DNA of 64,000 nt from Streptomyces sp. GSL17-111 (GTDB taxonomy: Bacteria; Actinomycetota; Actinomycetes; Streptomycetales; Streptomycetaceae), in NCBI RefSeq assembly GCF_037911585.1, contig NZ_JBAJNS010000001.1:3652001-3716000 (forward strand). The letters are read 5' to 3'. The notes under the pieces were generated by a model that was not told where the DNA came from, did not search any database, and saw only the letters and a list, made by a program, of their open reading frames with translations. Below are positions 1 to 8,463 of the stretch, one piece after another (positions within the stretch are counted from its first letter, which is position 1; every line of letters begins with the position of its first letter). The position numbers were made by a program, and so were the translations under genes.

Positions 1-1717
1 CCGCCAGCGCGTCCGCCAGCGGGCGTTCCAGCGGGCCGGGGGCGACGGCCGTCAGGTCGGCCTGGAGCAGGACGTGGTCCAGCGGCTCGGGCAGCAGCGG
101 GGCGAGCCGCGCGGCGGCGGCGTCCGCAGCGTCCGCCCAGGCGTCGGCCGCGCGGGTATCGGCCGTCCGGGCGTCGGCCGTCCCGGTGTCGACGGTCCGG
201 GCGTCGGCGGTCCCGGCGTCGGCCGTGCGGACGGCGAGCAGCCCGCGTGCGTACCCGGCGAGCGCCCCCCGGCCGGTCAGCCCGAGCAGCTCCGCCTCCT
301 GCAACGCCGCCGCACACAGCCGCGCCCGCAGCTCCTCGGGGCCGCGCGAGGGGCGTTCCCAGCGCAGCCGGGCCAGCACGTCGTCCGGCAGCGGGGCGCC
401 GCCCTCCGGCAGCTCCGCCAGCAGCTTCAGCACCCGGCGGCGCACCTCGGGGGCCAGGGACCGGTCCAGGCCGGGGCCGAGCGCGGCCAGCGCCCGCCCC
501 TTCGCGTCCCGGCTGCCGACGAGCCCCGGGACGCGGGTGGCGGGAAGCCAGGCGGCCACCAGCCGCGCCCAGCGCTCCTGCGGCGGCAGGTCCCGCCACC
601 GGTCGGCGACGGGGGTGGGCGCGTACCGTTCGTCGGCCTCCCCGTCGGAGGCCAGCAGGCCCGCCGCGTAGGCGAGTTCCACCCAGAACGCGGCCGCCGG
701 CTCGGGCAGGTCCAGCGCCACGGCGGTCCGCTTCAGGTCCCGCACGCCCAGGCCGCCCGCCCGCAGCACCGGCGGCGGGAGGCGCTCCCAGCCCGCCAGC
801 AGCTCCTCGACGGTGGCCAGCGCGGTGAACGCCTGGCCCGCCGCCGTGGTGTCCACCGTGCGCACCTCGTGCGAGCGGCCGACCCCGACCTTCGGGGGGA
901 CGGGCTCCAGCTCGCGGTGCGCCCGGCCGCCGCGCAGGTGCAGGGCCACCTCGCGCGGCAGGACGACCGTCCGGCCGCCGCCCTGCCCGGCGGGCAGCAG
1001 CAGCCCCCGGTCGAGCAGCCAGCGCACGGGGGCCGTGGCGGCGCCGTCGGCGGTGCCGCCGTCGGTGGCCGCCGTGCCGCCGAGGGTGCCCAGCGGCGGG
1101 CCCCACACGAGCTTGCCCAGGACCTCGCGGGCCCCGGCGGGCGCCTGCTCCAGGAGGGCCGCCAGCCGGTCCCGGTCGGTGAACAGCGCGGTCAGCGCGG
1201 CGAGCGCGCTGACCGGGTCGTGGGTCGTCGGCAGCCCGGCGTGCGCCAGGATCTCCTGGAGCCGGCCGGGCGACATCCCGGCCGCCGCCTCCGCCAGCGT
1301 CGGGCCCAGGCCGGTCGGCGACGGGGCCGCCCCCGACGGCGCCAGCACCTCGCGGGCGGTGCGGACCAGCCGCAGCTGTGCGTCCGGGCCCCACACCAGC
1401 GCCCGCACCCGCAGGGCGGCCAGCGCGTCCGGCAACGCCTCCTCCCCGCCCGGCAGGAGGGCGGCCAGCTCCTCGCGCGCGCAGGGGTCGGGCGCCACGG
1501 CCAGCGCCTGCGCGGTCTGGAGCGCGAAGCGGTCCAGCCGCTCCAGCGAGCGGACGACGGAGGCCCGCGTCGCGGCGCGGGTGGCCAGCTGCGTCACGTC
1601 GCCGGGGACCGGTGAGAGCAGGTCCGGACGGGCCCGCAGCAGCTCGGCCAGCGCGTCGTCGGGCCTGCCGCGCAGCTCGTCGGCGAGCGTGCGCGGCGCG
1701 GCGGTCTCACGGGTCAT
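1..1717 (-). CDS. helicase-associated protein (XPB/Ssl2-like C-terminal domain), N-terminal part only
   Basis: The gene starts at ATG 1717 and runs off the left edge, so about 572 N-terminal residues are present. The N-terminus (MTRETAAPRTLADELRGR...) followed by SVVRSLERLDRFALQTAQAL matches the actinobacterial family annotated as helicase C-terminal/helicase-associated (Helicase_C_3). The visible part is a long alpha-helical region. Near the left edge, LLPEPLDHVLLQADLTAVAP looks like the beginning of the XPB-type domain. A run of Thr-Ala-Asp pentads sits just before that domain (separate entry). No Walker A motif is seen in the visible part. A divergent gene begins 40 bases away, so the two share a promoter region. 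Role is inferred only from family: probably nucleic-acid binding. Confidence 0.75.
   Translation of the reverse strand, partial: MTRETAAPRTLADELRGRPDDALAELLRARPDLLSPVPGDVTQLATRAATRASVVRSLERLDRFALQTAQALAVAPDPCAREELAALLPGGEEALPDALAALRVRALVWGPDAQLRLVRTAREVLAPSGAAPSPTGLGPTLAEAAAGMSPGRLQEILAHAGLPTTHDPVSALAALTALFTDRDRLAALLEQAPAGAREVLGKLVWGPPLGTLGGTAATDGGTADGAATAPVRWLLDRGLLLPAGQGGGRTVVLPREVALHLRGGRAHRELEPVPPKVGVGRSHEVRTVDTTAAGQAFTALATVEELLAGWERLPPPVLRAGGLGVRDLKRTAVALDLPEPAAAFWVELAYAAGLLASDGEADERYAPTPVADRWRDLPPQERWARLVAAWLPATRVPGLVGSRDAKGRALAALGPGLDRSLAPEVRRRVLKLLAELPEGGAPLPDDVLARLRWERPSRGPEELRARLCAAALQEAELLGLTGRGALAGYARGLLAVRTADAGTADARTVDTGTADARTADTRAADAWADAADAAAARLAPLLPEPLDHVLLQADLTAVAPGPLERPLADALA
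140..229 (-). repeat. 15-bp tandem repeat coding Thr-Ala-Asp pentads
   Basis: Six imperfect 15-bp units stay in frame in the helicase-like gene. Read on the minus strand they encode TADAG, TADAR, TVDTG, TADAR, TADTR and AADAW at about residues 498-527, followed by more Ala/Asp. The unit length keeps the frame, so copy number can change without breaking the gene. It probably forms a flexible linker between the helical region and the XPB-like domain. Confidence 0.8.
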
Positions 1718-1757
1718 CCCACCCACGGTACCGGGCCCGGCCCTGTACGGTCGGGGC

Positions 1758-2828
1758 GTGGGGATCGAGAGTGAGAAGCTCGTCTTCGACTACCTCAGCC
1801 GGGTCGGCGACGTGGCGCACAGAACGACGATGACGGCGGCCGAACGGGCGCGGCTGGTCGGCGAGTTGCGGGCGGGTATCGAACGCATGCGGGCCGAGGG
1901 CAGCGTGGAGTCCGTGGCGGAGGTCCGGCGCATCCTCGGCCGCTTCGGCAAACCGGAGGACGTGGTCGCGGCGGCGCGCGGCGGGGGCGGCGTCCCGGTG
2001 CCGCGTCCCGCAGAGGAGTCCGCCGAGTCCGCCGACCGGCCGTCGTCCGGCCGTACCCGCCGCCGCCGTGCGCCCCGGCCGGAGCCGCCCGCCCCGAGTG
2101 GCCCCACACCGCCGCACCTCGTGGGCATGGACGAGCTGCCCCCCGAGGCGGCGGACCCGCAGTGGTGGGTCGGCGACGGCGGCCCCTTCGCCAAGACCGG
2201 GGGCGGCCACGTCGACGGCTTCGTCGGCGGCATCGAGATCCCCGAGATGCTGGTGCCGCCCACGGCCGACGGCGACGCCCCCAAGCTCGTCCCCGGCCAG
2301 GCGCTGCCGGGCGAGGCGCTGCCCGGCCAGGTGCCCCTGAGCAAGGAGCCACCGGCGCGGGAGGGCGGGCCGTCCGGAGCGCCGCCGGAGCCGGCCGGGG
2401 CGGAGGAGCCCGCGCCACCGGCCGGCCGGTGGGCCCGGCTGCGGCGGCTGGCCCGCGTGCCCGTCCCGGTGGGGGGCACGGGCGTGGCGCGCGTCGGTGG
2501 CCCGGTGGAGCTGCTGGCCGTCGCGGCGCTCGTGGCCGGTACCGTCCTCGGCTCCCTCCTGGCGCTCGCCGCCGGGTGGCTGGTGGCCTGGTGGTCGCCC
2601 CGGTTGCCGCTCGCCGAGCGCAAGTGGGCGGTCCTCGGCATGCCCGCGCTCGTCGCGGGCGGCGGCGCCGTCTGGCTGTGGGGCCGTACGACGGGCCGCT
2701 GGGGCGAGCCCGTGCCCGAGGGCGCGCTCGGGGACGTGCTTCAGGAGAGCTACCCGTGGTTCGTGCGCGCCGCCGCCCTGGCCTCCGCGGTGTTCCTCCT
2801 CTGGCGCGCCCGCCGCGTCCGGGGCTGA
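1758..2828 (+). CDS. HAAS-domain integral membrane protein
   Basis: 356 residues from GTG 1758, where the protein begins (M)GIESEKLVFDYLSRVGD. The first 65 residues resemble the HAAS helical domain found on many Gram-positive membrane proteins: a region rich in Glu/Arg, then EVRRILGRFGKPEDVVAAAR. A Pro/Arg/Gly-rich linker follows. About three hydrophobic segments lie near the C-terminus: VELLAVAALVAGTVLGSLL, then WAVLGMPALVAGGGAVWLW, then FVRAAALASAVFLLW. It is transcribed divergently from the helicase-like gene. The frame is open far upstream, but nothing before 1758 looks coding in this frame, and only this start leaves the divergent gene intact. Function unknown. Confidence 0.8.
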   Translation: MGIESEKLVFDYLSRVGDVAHRTTMTAAERARLVGELRAGIERMRAEGSVESVAEVRRILGRFGKPEDVVAAARGGGGVPVPRPAEESAESADRPSSGRTRRRRAPRPEPPAPSGPTPPHLVGMDELPPEAADPQWWVGDGGPFAKTGGGHVDGFVGGIEIPEMLVPPTADGDAPKLVPGQALPGEALPGQVPLSKEPPAREGGPSGAPPEPAGAEEPAPPAGRWARLRRLARVPVPVGGTGVARVGGPVELLAVAALVAGTVLGSLLALAAGWLVAWWSPRLPLAERKWAVLGMPALVAGGGAVWLWGRTTGRWGEPVPEGALGDVLQESYPWFVRAAALASAVFLLWRARRVRG

Positions 2829-2900
2829 GACCGGGCGTGCGGTCCACCGGCTTCCGGGTGGCCCGTACGGGTGACGGGGGCGGCCCGCACAATGGACGGC

Positions 2901-3560
2901 ATGCCCGAGCTGACCCCGGAGGCCGTCACCGTCGGCTTCGACCTGGACATGACCCTCATCGACACCCGACCCGGCATCAAGGCGGTCTACGACCTGCTGG
3001 CCGCCGAGACGGGCACCCCCATCGACAGCGCCCTCGCCGTGAGCCGGCTCGGGCCCCCACTGGAGACGGAGCTGGCGTACTGGTTCCCGGCCGGAGACGT
3101 CCCGGCGGCGGCGGTGCGCTACCGCGAGCTGTACGCGGACCACGCGATCGCGGCCTCCCGCGCGCTGCCCGGCTCCCACGCCGCGCTGGCCGCCGTCCGG
3201 GCGGCGGGTGGCCGGACCCTCGTCGTCACGGCCAAGAACGAGCCGCACGCCAAGCTGCACCTGGACCACCTCGGGCTGCTGCCCGACGCGCTGGCCGGCG
3301 GGCTGTGGGCGGAGGCCAAGGCGGCGGCGCTGCGTGAGCACGGCGCGCACGTCTACGTCGGCGACCACGTCGGCGACGTGCGCGGAGCGCGGACGGCCGG
3401 AGCGGTGTCGGTCACCGTCACGACCGGGCCCTGCTCCGCCGAGGAGCTGCGGGCGGCCGGGGCGGACGCCGTCCTGCCCGGCCTGGAGGCGTTCCCGGCC
3501 TGGCTGGCCGCCCACCACGCGGAGGACGGTTACCCGGGCGAGCCCTCGGGCGTCGCCTGA
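2901..3560 (+). CDS. HAD-superfamily hydrolase (phosphatase)
   Basis: 219 residues. HAD motif I is FDLDMTLIDTRPG near residue 13 (nucleophile Asp and second Asp present). Motif II is probably LVVTAKNE with Lys, and motif III/IV is VYVGDHVGDVRGAR. An all-alpha cap lies between motifs I and II, as in phosphoglycolate phosphatase-like HADs. Starts at 2871 (GTG) and 2892 (ATG) are in frame. I prefer ATG 2901 because CACAAT at 2888-2893 sits 7 bases before it, a common leaderless -10 arrangement in Streptomyces. It follows the HAAS gene by about 70 bases on the same strand. Substrate cannot be read from sequence. Confidence 0.85.
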   Translation: MPELTPEAVTVGFDLDMTLIDTRPGIKAVYDLLAAETGTPIDSALAVSRLGPPLETELAYWFPAGDVPAAAVRYRELYADHAIAASRALPGSHAALAAVRAAGGRTLVVTAKNEPHAKLHLDHLGLLPDALAGGLWAEAKAAALREHGAHVYVGDHVGDVRGARTAGAVSVTVTTGPCSAEELRAAGADAVLPGLEAFPAWLAAHHAEDGYPGEPSGVA

Positions 3561-3823
3561 CCGTGGCGGCGCGCGGCCCGCCGCTGCGCCGCCACCCCGC
3601 GCAGGAAGCCGGCTCCGGCGAGCGCGAACCCGACCCCCATGAGCATGGACAGCACGTACGCCGCCGTCGGGAAGGGCTCGGTGCCGAGGAACAGCGGGAG
3701 GAACGTGATGACGGTCGCCAGCGCCCCGAGCGTGAAGACGACCATCCCGACACGGATCAGCACGTCCCCGGGCCGGCGCCCGTCGTCCGGCGCGGGGGAG
3801 GAAGCGGAAGGTGTAGTGGTCAC
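3530..3823 (-). CDS. small two-helix membrane protein
   Basis: 97 residues from GTG 3823. A polar N-terminus (VTTTPSASSPAPDDGRRPG) is followed by two hydrophobic helices, VGMVVFTLGALATVITFLPLF and AAYVLSMLMGVGFALAGAGFL, then a basic tail. The 3' end overlaps the convergent HAD gene by 31 bases, so the two transcripts are antisense there. A longer open frame to 4243 exists, but it would run through the cold-shock gene and its promoter. The divergent cold-shock gene lies 166 bases away. No family function is known to me. Confidence 0.7.
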   Translation of the reverse strand: MTTTPSASSPAPDDGRRPGDVLIRVGMVVFTLGALATVITFLPLFLGTEPFPTAAYVLSMLMGVGFALAGAGFLRGVAAQRRAARRHGQATPEGSPG

Positions 3824-3888
3824 CCGTCCAGGGTAAGACCGGTGCACCTGTGCACGGTCCTGACCGTCGCTGACTCTCCGGTGGCCTC

Positions 3889-3916
3889 TTGTCACCGGGC
3901 AGGGGGAGATTAATCT
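3889..3916 (+). promoter_or_regulatory. candidate sigma-70-type promoter of the cold-shock gene
   Basis: TTGTCA at 3889-3894 and TAATCT at 3911-3916, spaced 16 bases, in an unusually AT-rich patch. Transcription would begin near 3923, giving a 5' leader of about 67 bases before GTG 3990. Two GTGCAC palindromes at 3842-3847 and 3850-3855 sit just upstream, between the two divergent genes, and could be an operator. Confidence 0.5.
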
Positions 3917-3989
3917 TGGGTACGGCGGGTCGAGAGCGGCCCGCCGGACTGTTATCCGGATGCCACACGAGTGCGAGGACAGGACAGAC

Positions 3990-4373
3990 GTGCCTACCGG
4001 CAAGGTCAAGTGGTTCAACAGCGAGAAGGGCTTCGGCTTCCTCTCCCGTGACGACGGCGGCGACGTCTTCGTGCACTCCTCCGTGCTCCCGAGCGGCGTC
4101 AGTGCCCTGAAGCCGGGCCAGCGGGTGGAGTTCGGCGTCGTGGCCGGACAGCGGGGTGACCAGGCGCTGTCCCTCACCCTGCTCGACCCGGCGCCGTCCG
4201 TCGCGGCGGCGCAGCGCCGCAAGCCGGACGAACTGGCGTCCATCGTGCAGGACCTGACGACGCTGCTGGACGGCGTCTCGCAGCAGTTGGAGCGGGGGCG
4301 CTACCCGGACAAGCAGCACGGGGCGAAGATCGCCGGAATGCTGCGCGCGGTGGCCGACCAGCTCGACGTCTGA
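3990..4373 (+). CDS. cold-shock domain protein with C-terminal extension
   Basis: 127 residues from GTG 3990. Residues 1-67 are a cold-shock OB-fold: TGKVKWFNSEKGFGFLSRDD carries RNP1 (KGFGFL), and DVFVHSSVL is RNP2. Classical CspA proteins end near residue 70. Here about 60 extra residues follow (ELASIVQDLTTLLDGVSQQL...), predicted helical and typical of a longer actinobacterial subgroup. Expected role: single-stranded RNA/DNA binding in the cytoplasm. The ORF is open upstream to 3960 but PTGKVKWF is the normal family N-terminus. A promoter and a hairpin terminator flank it, so it is probably monocistronic. Confidence 0.92.
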   Translation: MPTGKVKWFNSEKGFGFLSRDDGGDVFVHSSVLPSGVSALKPGQRVEFGVVAGQRGDQALSLTLLDPAPSVAAAQRRKPDELASIVQDLTTLLDGVSQQLERGRYPDKQHGAKIAGMLRAVADQLDV

Positions 4374-4389
4374 CCGCGCGACGGTTTCC

Positions 4390-4416
4390 CGGGGCACGTC
4401 GTTGCGGCGTGCCCCG
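4390..4416 (+). terminator. hairpin after cold-shock gene
   Basis: GGGGCACG at 4391-4398 pairs perfectly with CGTGCCCC at 4408-4415, with a 9-base loop and one more C-G pair outside. It lies 17 bases after the cold-shock stop and just before the convergent mqnD stop, so it may serve both directions. There is no U-run, as usual in Streptomyces. Confidence 0.6.
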
Positions 4417-4476
4417 TTCGCGCTTCCGCGCGCCCTCCCTCCCGGGCTCCCGGCCGGGCCCGCTAGGCGCGCCGCG

Positions 4477-5382
4477 TCACGGGCGCAGGGCGTCCGGCGC
4501 CAGGGGCGGCACCAGGCCCTCGGCGGCGGCGCGCGTCAGCAGGCCGCGCACGGCGGCGTACCCGGCCTCGCCCAGGCCGGCGGTGAACTCGTTGACGTAC
4601 AGGCCGATGTGCTGGTCCACCACCGCGTCGTCCATCTCCTGCGCGTGCTCCCGCACATACGCCCGCGACGCCGCCGGGTCGTCCCAGGCCCTGTGCACCG
4701 AGGCACGGGCGGCGTCGGCGAGGGCGGTCAGCCGCTCCGGGCCCAGCGAGCGGCGCGCGACGATCGCGCCGAGGGGGATGGGCAGCCGCGTCGTGCTCTC
4801 CCAGTGCTCGCCCATGTCGGCCAGCTTGTGCAGCCCGTACCGCCCGTAGGTGAAGCGCGCCTCGTGGATGACGAGACCCGCGTCGACCGAGCCGTCCCGC
4901 ACGGCGGGCATGATCTCGTGGAACGGAAGCACCACGATCTTCCCGATGCCGCCGGGCACCTCGGCCGCCGCCCACAGCCGGAACAGCAGGTAGGCGGTGG
5001 AGCGTTCGCTCGGCACGGCGACGGTGCCCCCGGTGAGCGCCCGGCCCGGCTCGCGGGTCAGCACCAGCGGGCCGCAGCCCGTCCCCAGCGCCCCGCCGCA
5101 CGGCAGCAACGCGAACTCATCCAGCACGTACGGCAGTTGCCCGTAGGAGATCTTCAGCATGTCGAAGGGGCACGCGGCCCCCCGCTCGGCCAGCCCGTTG
5201 GTGACGTCGATGTCCGCGAACGTCACGTCGATCGGGGGCGCGCCCGGTACGAGCCCGTGGGCCCAGGCGTGGAAGACGAACGTGTCGTTGGGGCAGGGCG
5301 AGTACGCCACCGCCAGCGGCTCCCCGTGGCCCTCCCCGCGGCCCTCCGCGTGGCCCTCCGCGAAGCCCTGCGTGTCAGCCAT
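4477..5382 (-). CDS. mqnD: 1,4-dihydroxy-6-naphthoate synthase (futalosine menaquinone pathway)
   Basis: 301 residues. It converts cyclic dehypoxanthinyl futalosine to 1,4-dihydroxy-6-naphthoate in the futalosine route to menaquinone. Family signatures are AYSPCPNDTFVFHAW near the N-terminus, CPFDMLKISYGQLPYVLDEF, GGTVAVPSERSTAYLLFRLW, VVLPFHEIMPAVRDGSVDAG and LVIHEARFTYGRYGL. The fold is periplasmic-binding-protein-like. ATG 5382 overlaps the mqnB stop by 8 bases, indicating translational coupling. An upstream in-frame extension to 5439 lies inside mqnB and is rejected. The pairing with mqnB is the arrangement known from Streptomyces coelicolor. Confidence 0.95.
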   Translation of the reverse strand: MADTQGFAEGHAEGRGEGHGEPLAVAYSPCPNDTFVFHAWAHGLVPGAPPIDVTFADIDVTNGLAERGAACPFDMLKISYGQLPYVLDEFALLPCGGALGTGCGPLVLTREPGRALTGGTVAVPSERSTAYLLFRLWAAAEVPGGIGKIVVLPFHEIMPAVRDGSVDAGLVIHEARFTYGRYGLHKLADMGEHWESTTRLPIPLGAIVARRSLGPERLTALADAARASVHRAWDDPAASRAYVREHAQEMDDAVVDQHIGLYVNEFTAGLGEAGYAAVRGLLTRAAAEGLVPPLAPDALRP

Positions 5383-6133
5383 GCGATCCCCTCGGCATCC
5401 CGGACGTCGTCCACGTCCCCAGCAGTGGTGCGGCGGCACGGAACACCCCGGTCAGCGCCGACAGGGCCTCCGGGACGCGCCACGCCGCCCGGTCCCGGGG
5501 GCCCACGGCGTTGGAGACGGTCCGCACCTCCAGCACCGGGACGCCGTACCCGGCGGCGGCCTCCGCCACACCGAAGCCCTCCATCGCCTCGGCCGCCGCG
5601 TCCGGGTACCGCCGGACCAGCTCGGCGGCGCCCTGCGCGGTGCCGGTGACGGTGGAGAGGGTCAGCACGGGCCCGAGGACGCCGTCCACGGCCCCGGCCA
5701 GCTCGCCCGCCGCCCCGGCCGGCGGCAGGTGGACGGAGGTGCCGAAACCCAGCTCCGTCACGGGCAGGAACCCCTCGGCCGTCTCCGCGCCCAGGTCCGC
5801 CGCGACGATCCGCGACGCCACCACGGCGCGGCCCGGCGCCAGCCCGAAGCCGCCGCCGATGCCCGCCGAGACGACCAGCCCGTACGGCGCGCCCGCCAGC
5901 ACGGCGGCCGTCAGCGCCGTGGCCGTCCCCGCCGCGGCGGCGGCCGGACCGACCCCCGCCGCCAGCGCGTCCAGCTCGACCTCCGCGCCCGGCGGCCCCG
6001 GCACCGTCCACACGACGCGGTGCAGCTCCGCCGTGCCCGGCAGCTCGACCGGCTGCGGTGCGCACGGCGCGGCACGGGTCACCGCGTCCCGCTCGGGCGG
6101 GACGGCGGTGACGACCAGGACGCGCACGTTCAC
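5375..6133 (-). CDS. mqnB: futalosine hydrolase
   Basis: 252 residues. Releases hypoxanthine from futalosine (nucleoside-phosphorylase-like fold). Visible signatures: VSAGIGGGFGL (substrate loop), EAMEGFGVAEAAAGYGVPVLEVRTVSNAVGPRDRAAW, where AMEGFG and SN.VG.RD..W are the conserved purine-nucleosidase motifs of this family. It is the third gene of a minus-strand run (MFS, DUF2771, mqnB, mqnD) with gaps of 27 and 21 bases and then an 8-base overlap, so probably one operon. Confidence 0.94.
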   Translation of the reverse strand: MNVRVLVVTAVPPERDAVTRAAPCAPQPVELPGTAELHRVVWTVPGPPGAEVELDALAAGVGPAAAAAGTATALTAAVLAGAPYGLVVSAGIGGGFGLAPGRAVVASRIVAADLGAETAEGFLPVTELGFGTSVHLPPAGAAGELAGAVDGVLGPVLTLSTVTGTAQGAAELVRRYPDAAAEAMEGFGVAEAAAGYGVPVLEVRTVSNAVGPRDRAAWRVPEALSALTGVFRAAAPLLGTWTTSGMPRGSHG

Positions 6134-6154
6134 GCTCGCCGGAACCGGGACGTG

Positions 6155-6670
6155 CTACTCGCTCAGTTCGAGCTCGAAGTTCCAGACGCCGTAGTAGCCG
6201 GGCTGCGCCTGCTGCTCACCGGCGTCCGGGAGCGGCGTCTCGACGATCGACATGTTGACGCTGTCCACCTCCTGACCGCCGCGCTGCAGGGCCTGCACGA
6301 TGATCGAGGCGTCGACCGACTGGTAGGTGGAGTCGGCGAACGCGTCGAACGGCTGGCCCTCCAGCCAGATCTGCCAGCCGCGCTCCGCGACGTCCGGCTC
6401 CACACCGACCTTGATGCTGTCGTTGCGGTCGATGGAGATGGAGGGGGCCTCCTTGGCGTCCTCGACGCACGTGGCGAAGGATTCCTCGGTCAGCTTCTTG
6501 CCGTCGTTGTAGCAGGCCGCCTCGGCGTAGACGCTGTCCGAGCCGACGGTGACCGTCGTCATCGGCGTCGGCTTCTCGCACGCGGACAGGGCGACGAGCG
6601 CGAAGGCGGCGCCGGCCGCCGCGAGGGCCCGGGTGTGACGGCCCCGGGGCCGGGAGAGCATGCTGGTCAT
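6155..6670 (-). CDS. DUF2771 lipoprotein
   Basis: 171 residues. Lipoprotein signal: basic start (SRPRGRHTR), hydrophobic ALAAAGAAFALVALSAC with lipobox LSAC, then an exported domain containing WQIWLEGQPFDAFADST and a C-terminal YYGVWNFELELSE. It matches the actinobacterial DUF2771 family, which is commonly found beside mqnB/mqnD. Likely anchored to the outer face of the membrane; biochemical role unknown. It sits between the MFS transporter and mqnB in the putative operon. A second ATG at 6661 is possible. Confidence 0.85.
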   Translation of the reverse strand: MTSMLSRPRGRHTRALAAAGAAFALVALSACEKPTPMTTVTVGSDSVYAEAACYNDGKKLTEESFATCVEDAKEAPSISIDRNDSIKVGVEPDVAERGWQIWLEGQPFDAFADSTYQSVDASIIVQALQRGGQEVDSVNMSIVETPLPDAGEQQAQPGYYGVWNFELELSE

Positions 6671-6697
6671 GGGGGGCAGGCTATCGCCCCGCGTCCC

Positions 6698-8209
6698 TCA
6701 GGCGACGCGGGGGTGCGGCGTGCCGCGGCGGGCCGCGCCCAGCAGCCCGCGCACCGACGCGATGGCCCCGGCCGCGATCAGGCCCGCGCCCACGGCCATG
6801 CCGAGCGTCCCGATCAGCGGTAGCACGATGCCCACCGCGCCCCCCGCCACCCACGACATCTGCACCAGCGTCTCCGAACGGGCGAACGCCGAGGTGCGCA
6901 CCTGCTCGGGCACGTCGCGCTGGATGAGCGCGTCCATCGACAGCTTCGCCAGCGCCTGGCACACCCCCGCGCACGCGGCCACCGCCGTCACCGTCACGAT
7001 GTCGTACCGCACGGCCGCCACCACCGTCGCGGTCAGGGCCAGCCCCAGCACCGTCGCGATGATGATCTCCGGACCCCGCGCCCGCAGCCACGCCCCGACG
7101 GCCGTGCCCAGCGCGTTGCCCGTACCCGCCGCGACGGCCACCAGGCCCAGCGAGAACGCGGCGCCGTGGCCGTCCAGCGGATGCTCGCGCAGCAGGAAGG
7201 CCAGGAAGAAGGTGAGGAACCCCGACAGCGCGCGCACCGAGGAGTTCGCGATGAGCGCGTTCAACACCGAGGCCCCGACCGTCCGCAGCCCGGGACGCTC
7301 CTCGGACCGGCGCCGGTGGCCCGGGCTGTGCTTGGCCAGCCACGGCTCGGGCTCGCCCCGGTCGGCCGCCAGCTGCGCGCGCGCCTCGCCCTTGGCCGAG
7401 TCCACCTGGTGGGGCAGGGTGAACGCCAGGAACAGCCCGACGATGAACACGGCGAACGCCCCGTACAGCGGCCACTGCGGACCCAACTGGTGCAGCCCGG
7501 CACCCACCGGAGCCGCCGCCCCCGTCGCCAGCAGACCGGCCAGGGTGATGCGGGAGTTCGCCTTGACGAGTGAGATGCGCGGGGGCAGCAGCCGTGGGAC
7601 GACGGCCGACCGCACGATGTTGTACGCCTTCGACGCCACCAGCACGCCCAACGCCGCCGGATACAGCTCCAGCCCGCCGTCCGCCACCGCCCCCGAGAGC
7701 GCGAGCGCCAGCAGCGCGCGGGCGAGCATCGCCCCGGCCATCGCGGCCCGCCGCCCGTGCGGGATGCGGTCCAGCAGCGGCCCGATCACCGGGGCCAGCA
7801 GGATGAAGGGCGCCAGCGTCACCGCCAGGTAGAGGGCCACCCGGCCGCGCGCCTCGCCGGTGGGGACGGAGAAGAAGATGGTGGAGGCCAGCGCGATCGT
7901 GATGAGCATGTCGCCGGCCGAGTTGATCATGTGCAGCTCGGTGAGCTTGCCGAGCCCCGACTCCCCGGCGCCCTGCGCGTGCGTCGCCCGGCGGATGCCG
8001 CGCCCGAGCGCGGCCGGAGGGCGGTGCACGGCCCGCCCGAAGCCCCGCGCGACGCGCCGCGCCACGCCCGGACGTCGCGCCGTCCCGACGCCGTCCCCGT
8101 CCCCCGCGGGAGCCTGCGGCACCGGCGGCGCGGGCCGCAGCCGCGTGCCGGTGCGCTTCGGCCGTCCAGCTCCGTCCGTCAGGCGCGTGCCCCCCACTTC
8201 GTCAGTCAC
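6698..8209 (-). CDS. MFS transporter
   Basis: 503 residues from GTG 8209. A basic cytoplasmic N-terminus of about 85 residues precedes about 12 hydrophobic segments. The first is MLITIALASTIFFSV, and later ones include VALYLAVTLAPFILLAPVIG, YGAFAVFIVGLFLAFTL and GTLGMAVGAGLIAAGAI. LLDRIPHGRR after the second/third helix resembles the MFS cytoplasmic loop motif. The upstream open frame to 8440 would overlap the DUF3027 promoter and is less likely. It is the first gene of the mqn-containing run and diverges from DUF3027. Substrate unknown. Confidence 0.82.
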   Translation of the reverse strand: MTDEVGGTRLTDGAGRPKRTGTRLRPAPPVPQAPAGDGDGVGTARRPGVARRVARGFGRAVHRPPAALGRGIRRATHAQGAGESGLGKLTELHMINSAGDMLITIALASTIFFSVPTGEARGRVALYLAVTLAPFILLAPVIGPLLDRIPHGRRAAMAGAMLARALLALALSGAVADGGLELYPAALGVLVASKAYNIVRSAVVPRLLPPRISLVKANSRITLAGLLATGAAAPVGAGLHQLGPQWPLYGAFAVFIVGLFLAFTLPHQVDSAKGEARAQLAADRGEPEPWLAKHSPGHRRRSEERPGLRTVGASVLNALIANSSVRALSGFLTFFLAFLLREHPLDGHGAAFSLGLVAVAAGTGNALGTAVGAWLRARGPEIIIATVLGLALTATVVAAVRYDIVTVTAVAACAGVCQALAKLSMDALIQRDVPEQVRTSAFARSETLVQMSWVAGGAVGIVLPLIGTLGMAVGAGLIAAGAIASVRGLLGAARRGTPHPRVA

Positions 8210-8463
8210 GTCGTCAGTGTGCCCCACCGCGCGCGCCTTGAACGGGACCTCTGCCGGACGGTCGGCGACCGCCTCGCGCGGTTGCCCGGCGGAGTGGTGG
8301 GGTAGCGTGGGTGCACAGCGCGCCCCGTACGGCATCGTCCCCTGTGTGTCCCCGGCGCGGGTACGTCGCAGCGGTCCACCGGTCCGCTCCGTCCCCCCAC
8401 GGCGAACACGCGGCTCCTGTCGTGCGCGCAGGCGCGACAAGGCGTAGGGAAGAGACGATTGCT

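Noticed and set aside
74..1615. 513-residue plus-strand open frame
   Set aside because: Gly/Arg/Gln-rich shadow of the helicase-like gene on the minus strand; no family features.
1707..4397. 896-residue minus-strand open frame
   Set aside because: Covers several real genes on both strands and has composition typical of GC-rich non-coding frames.
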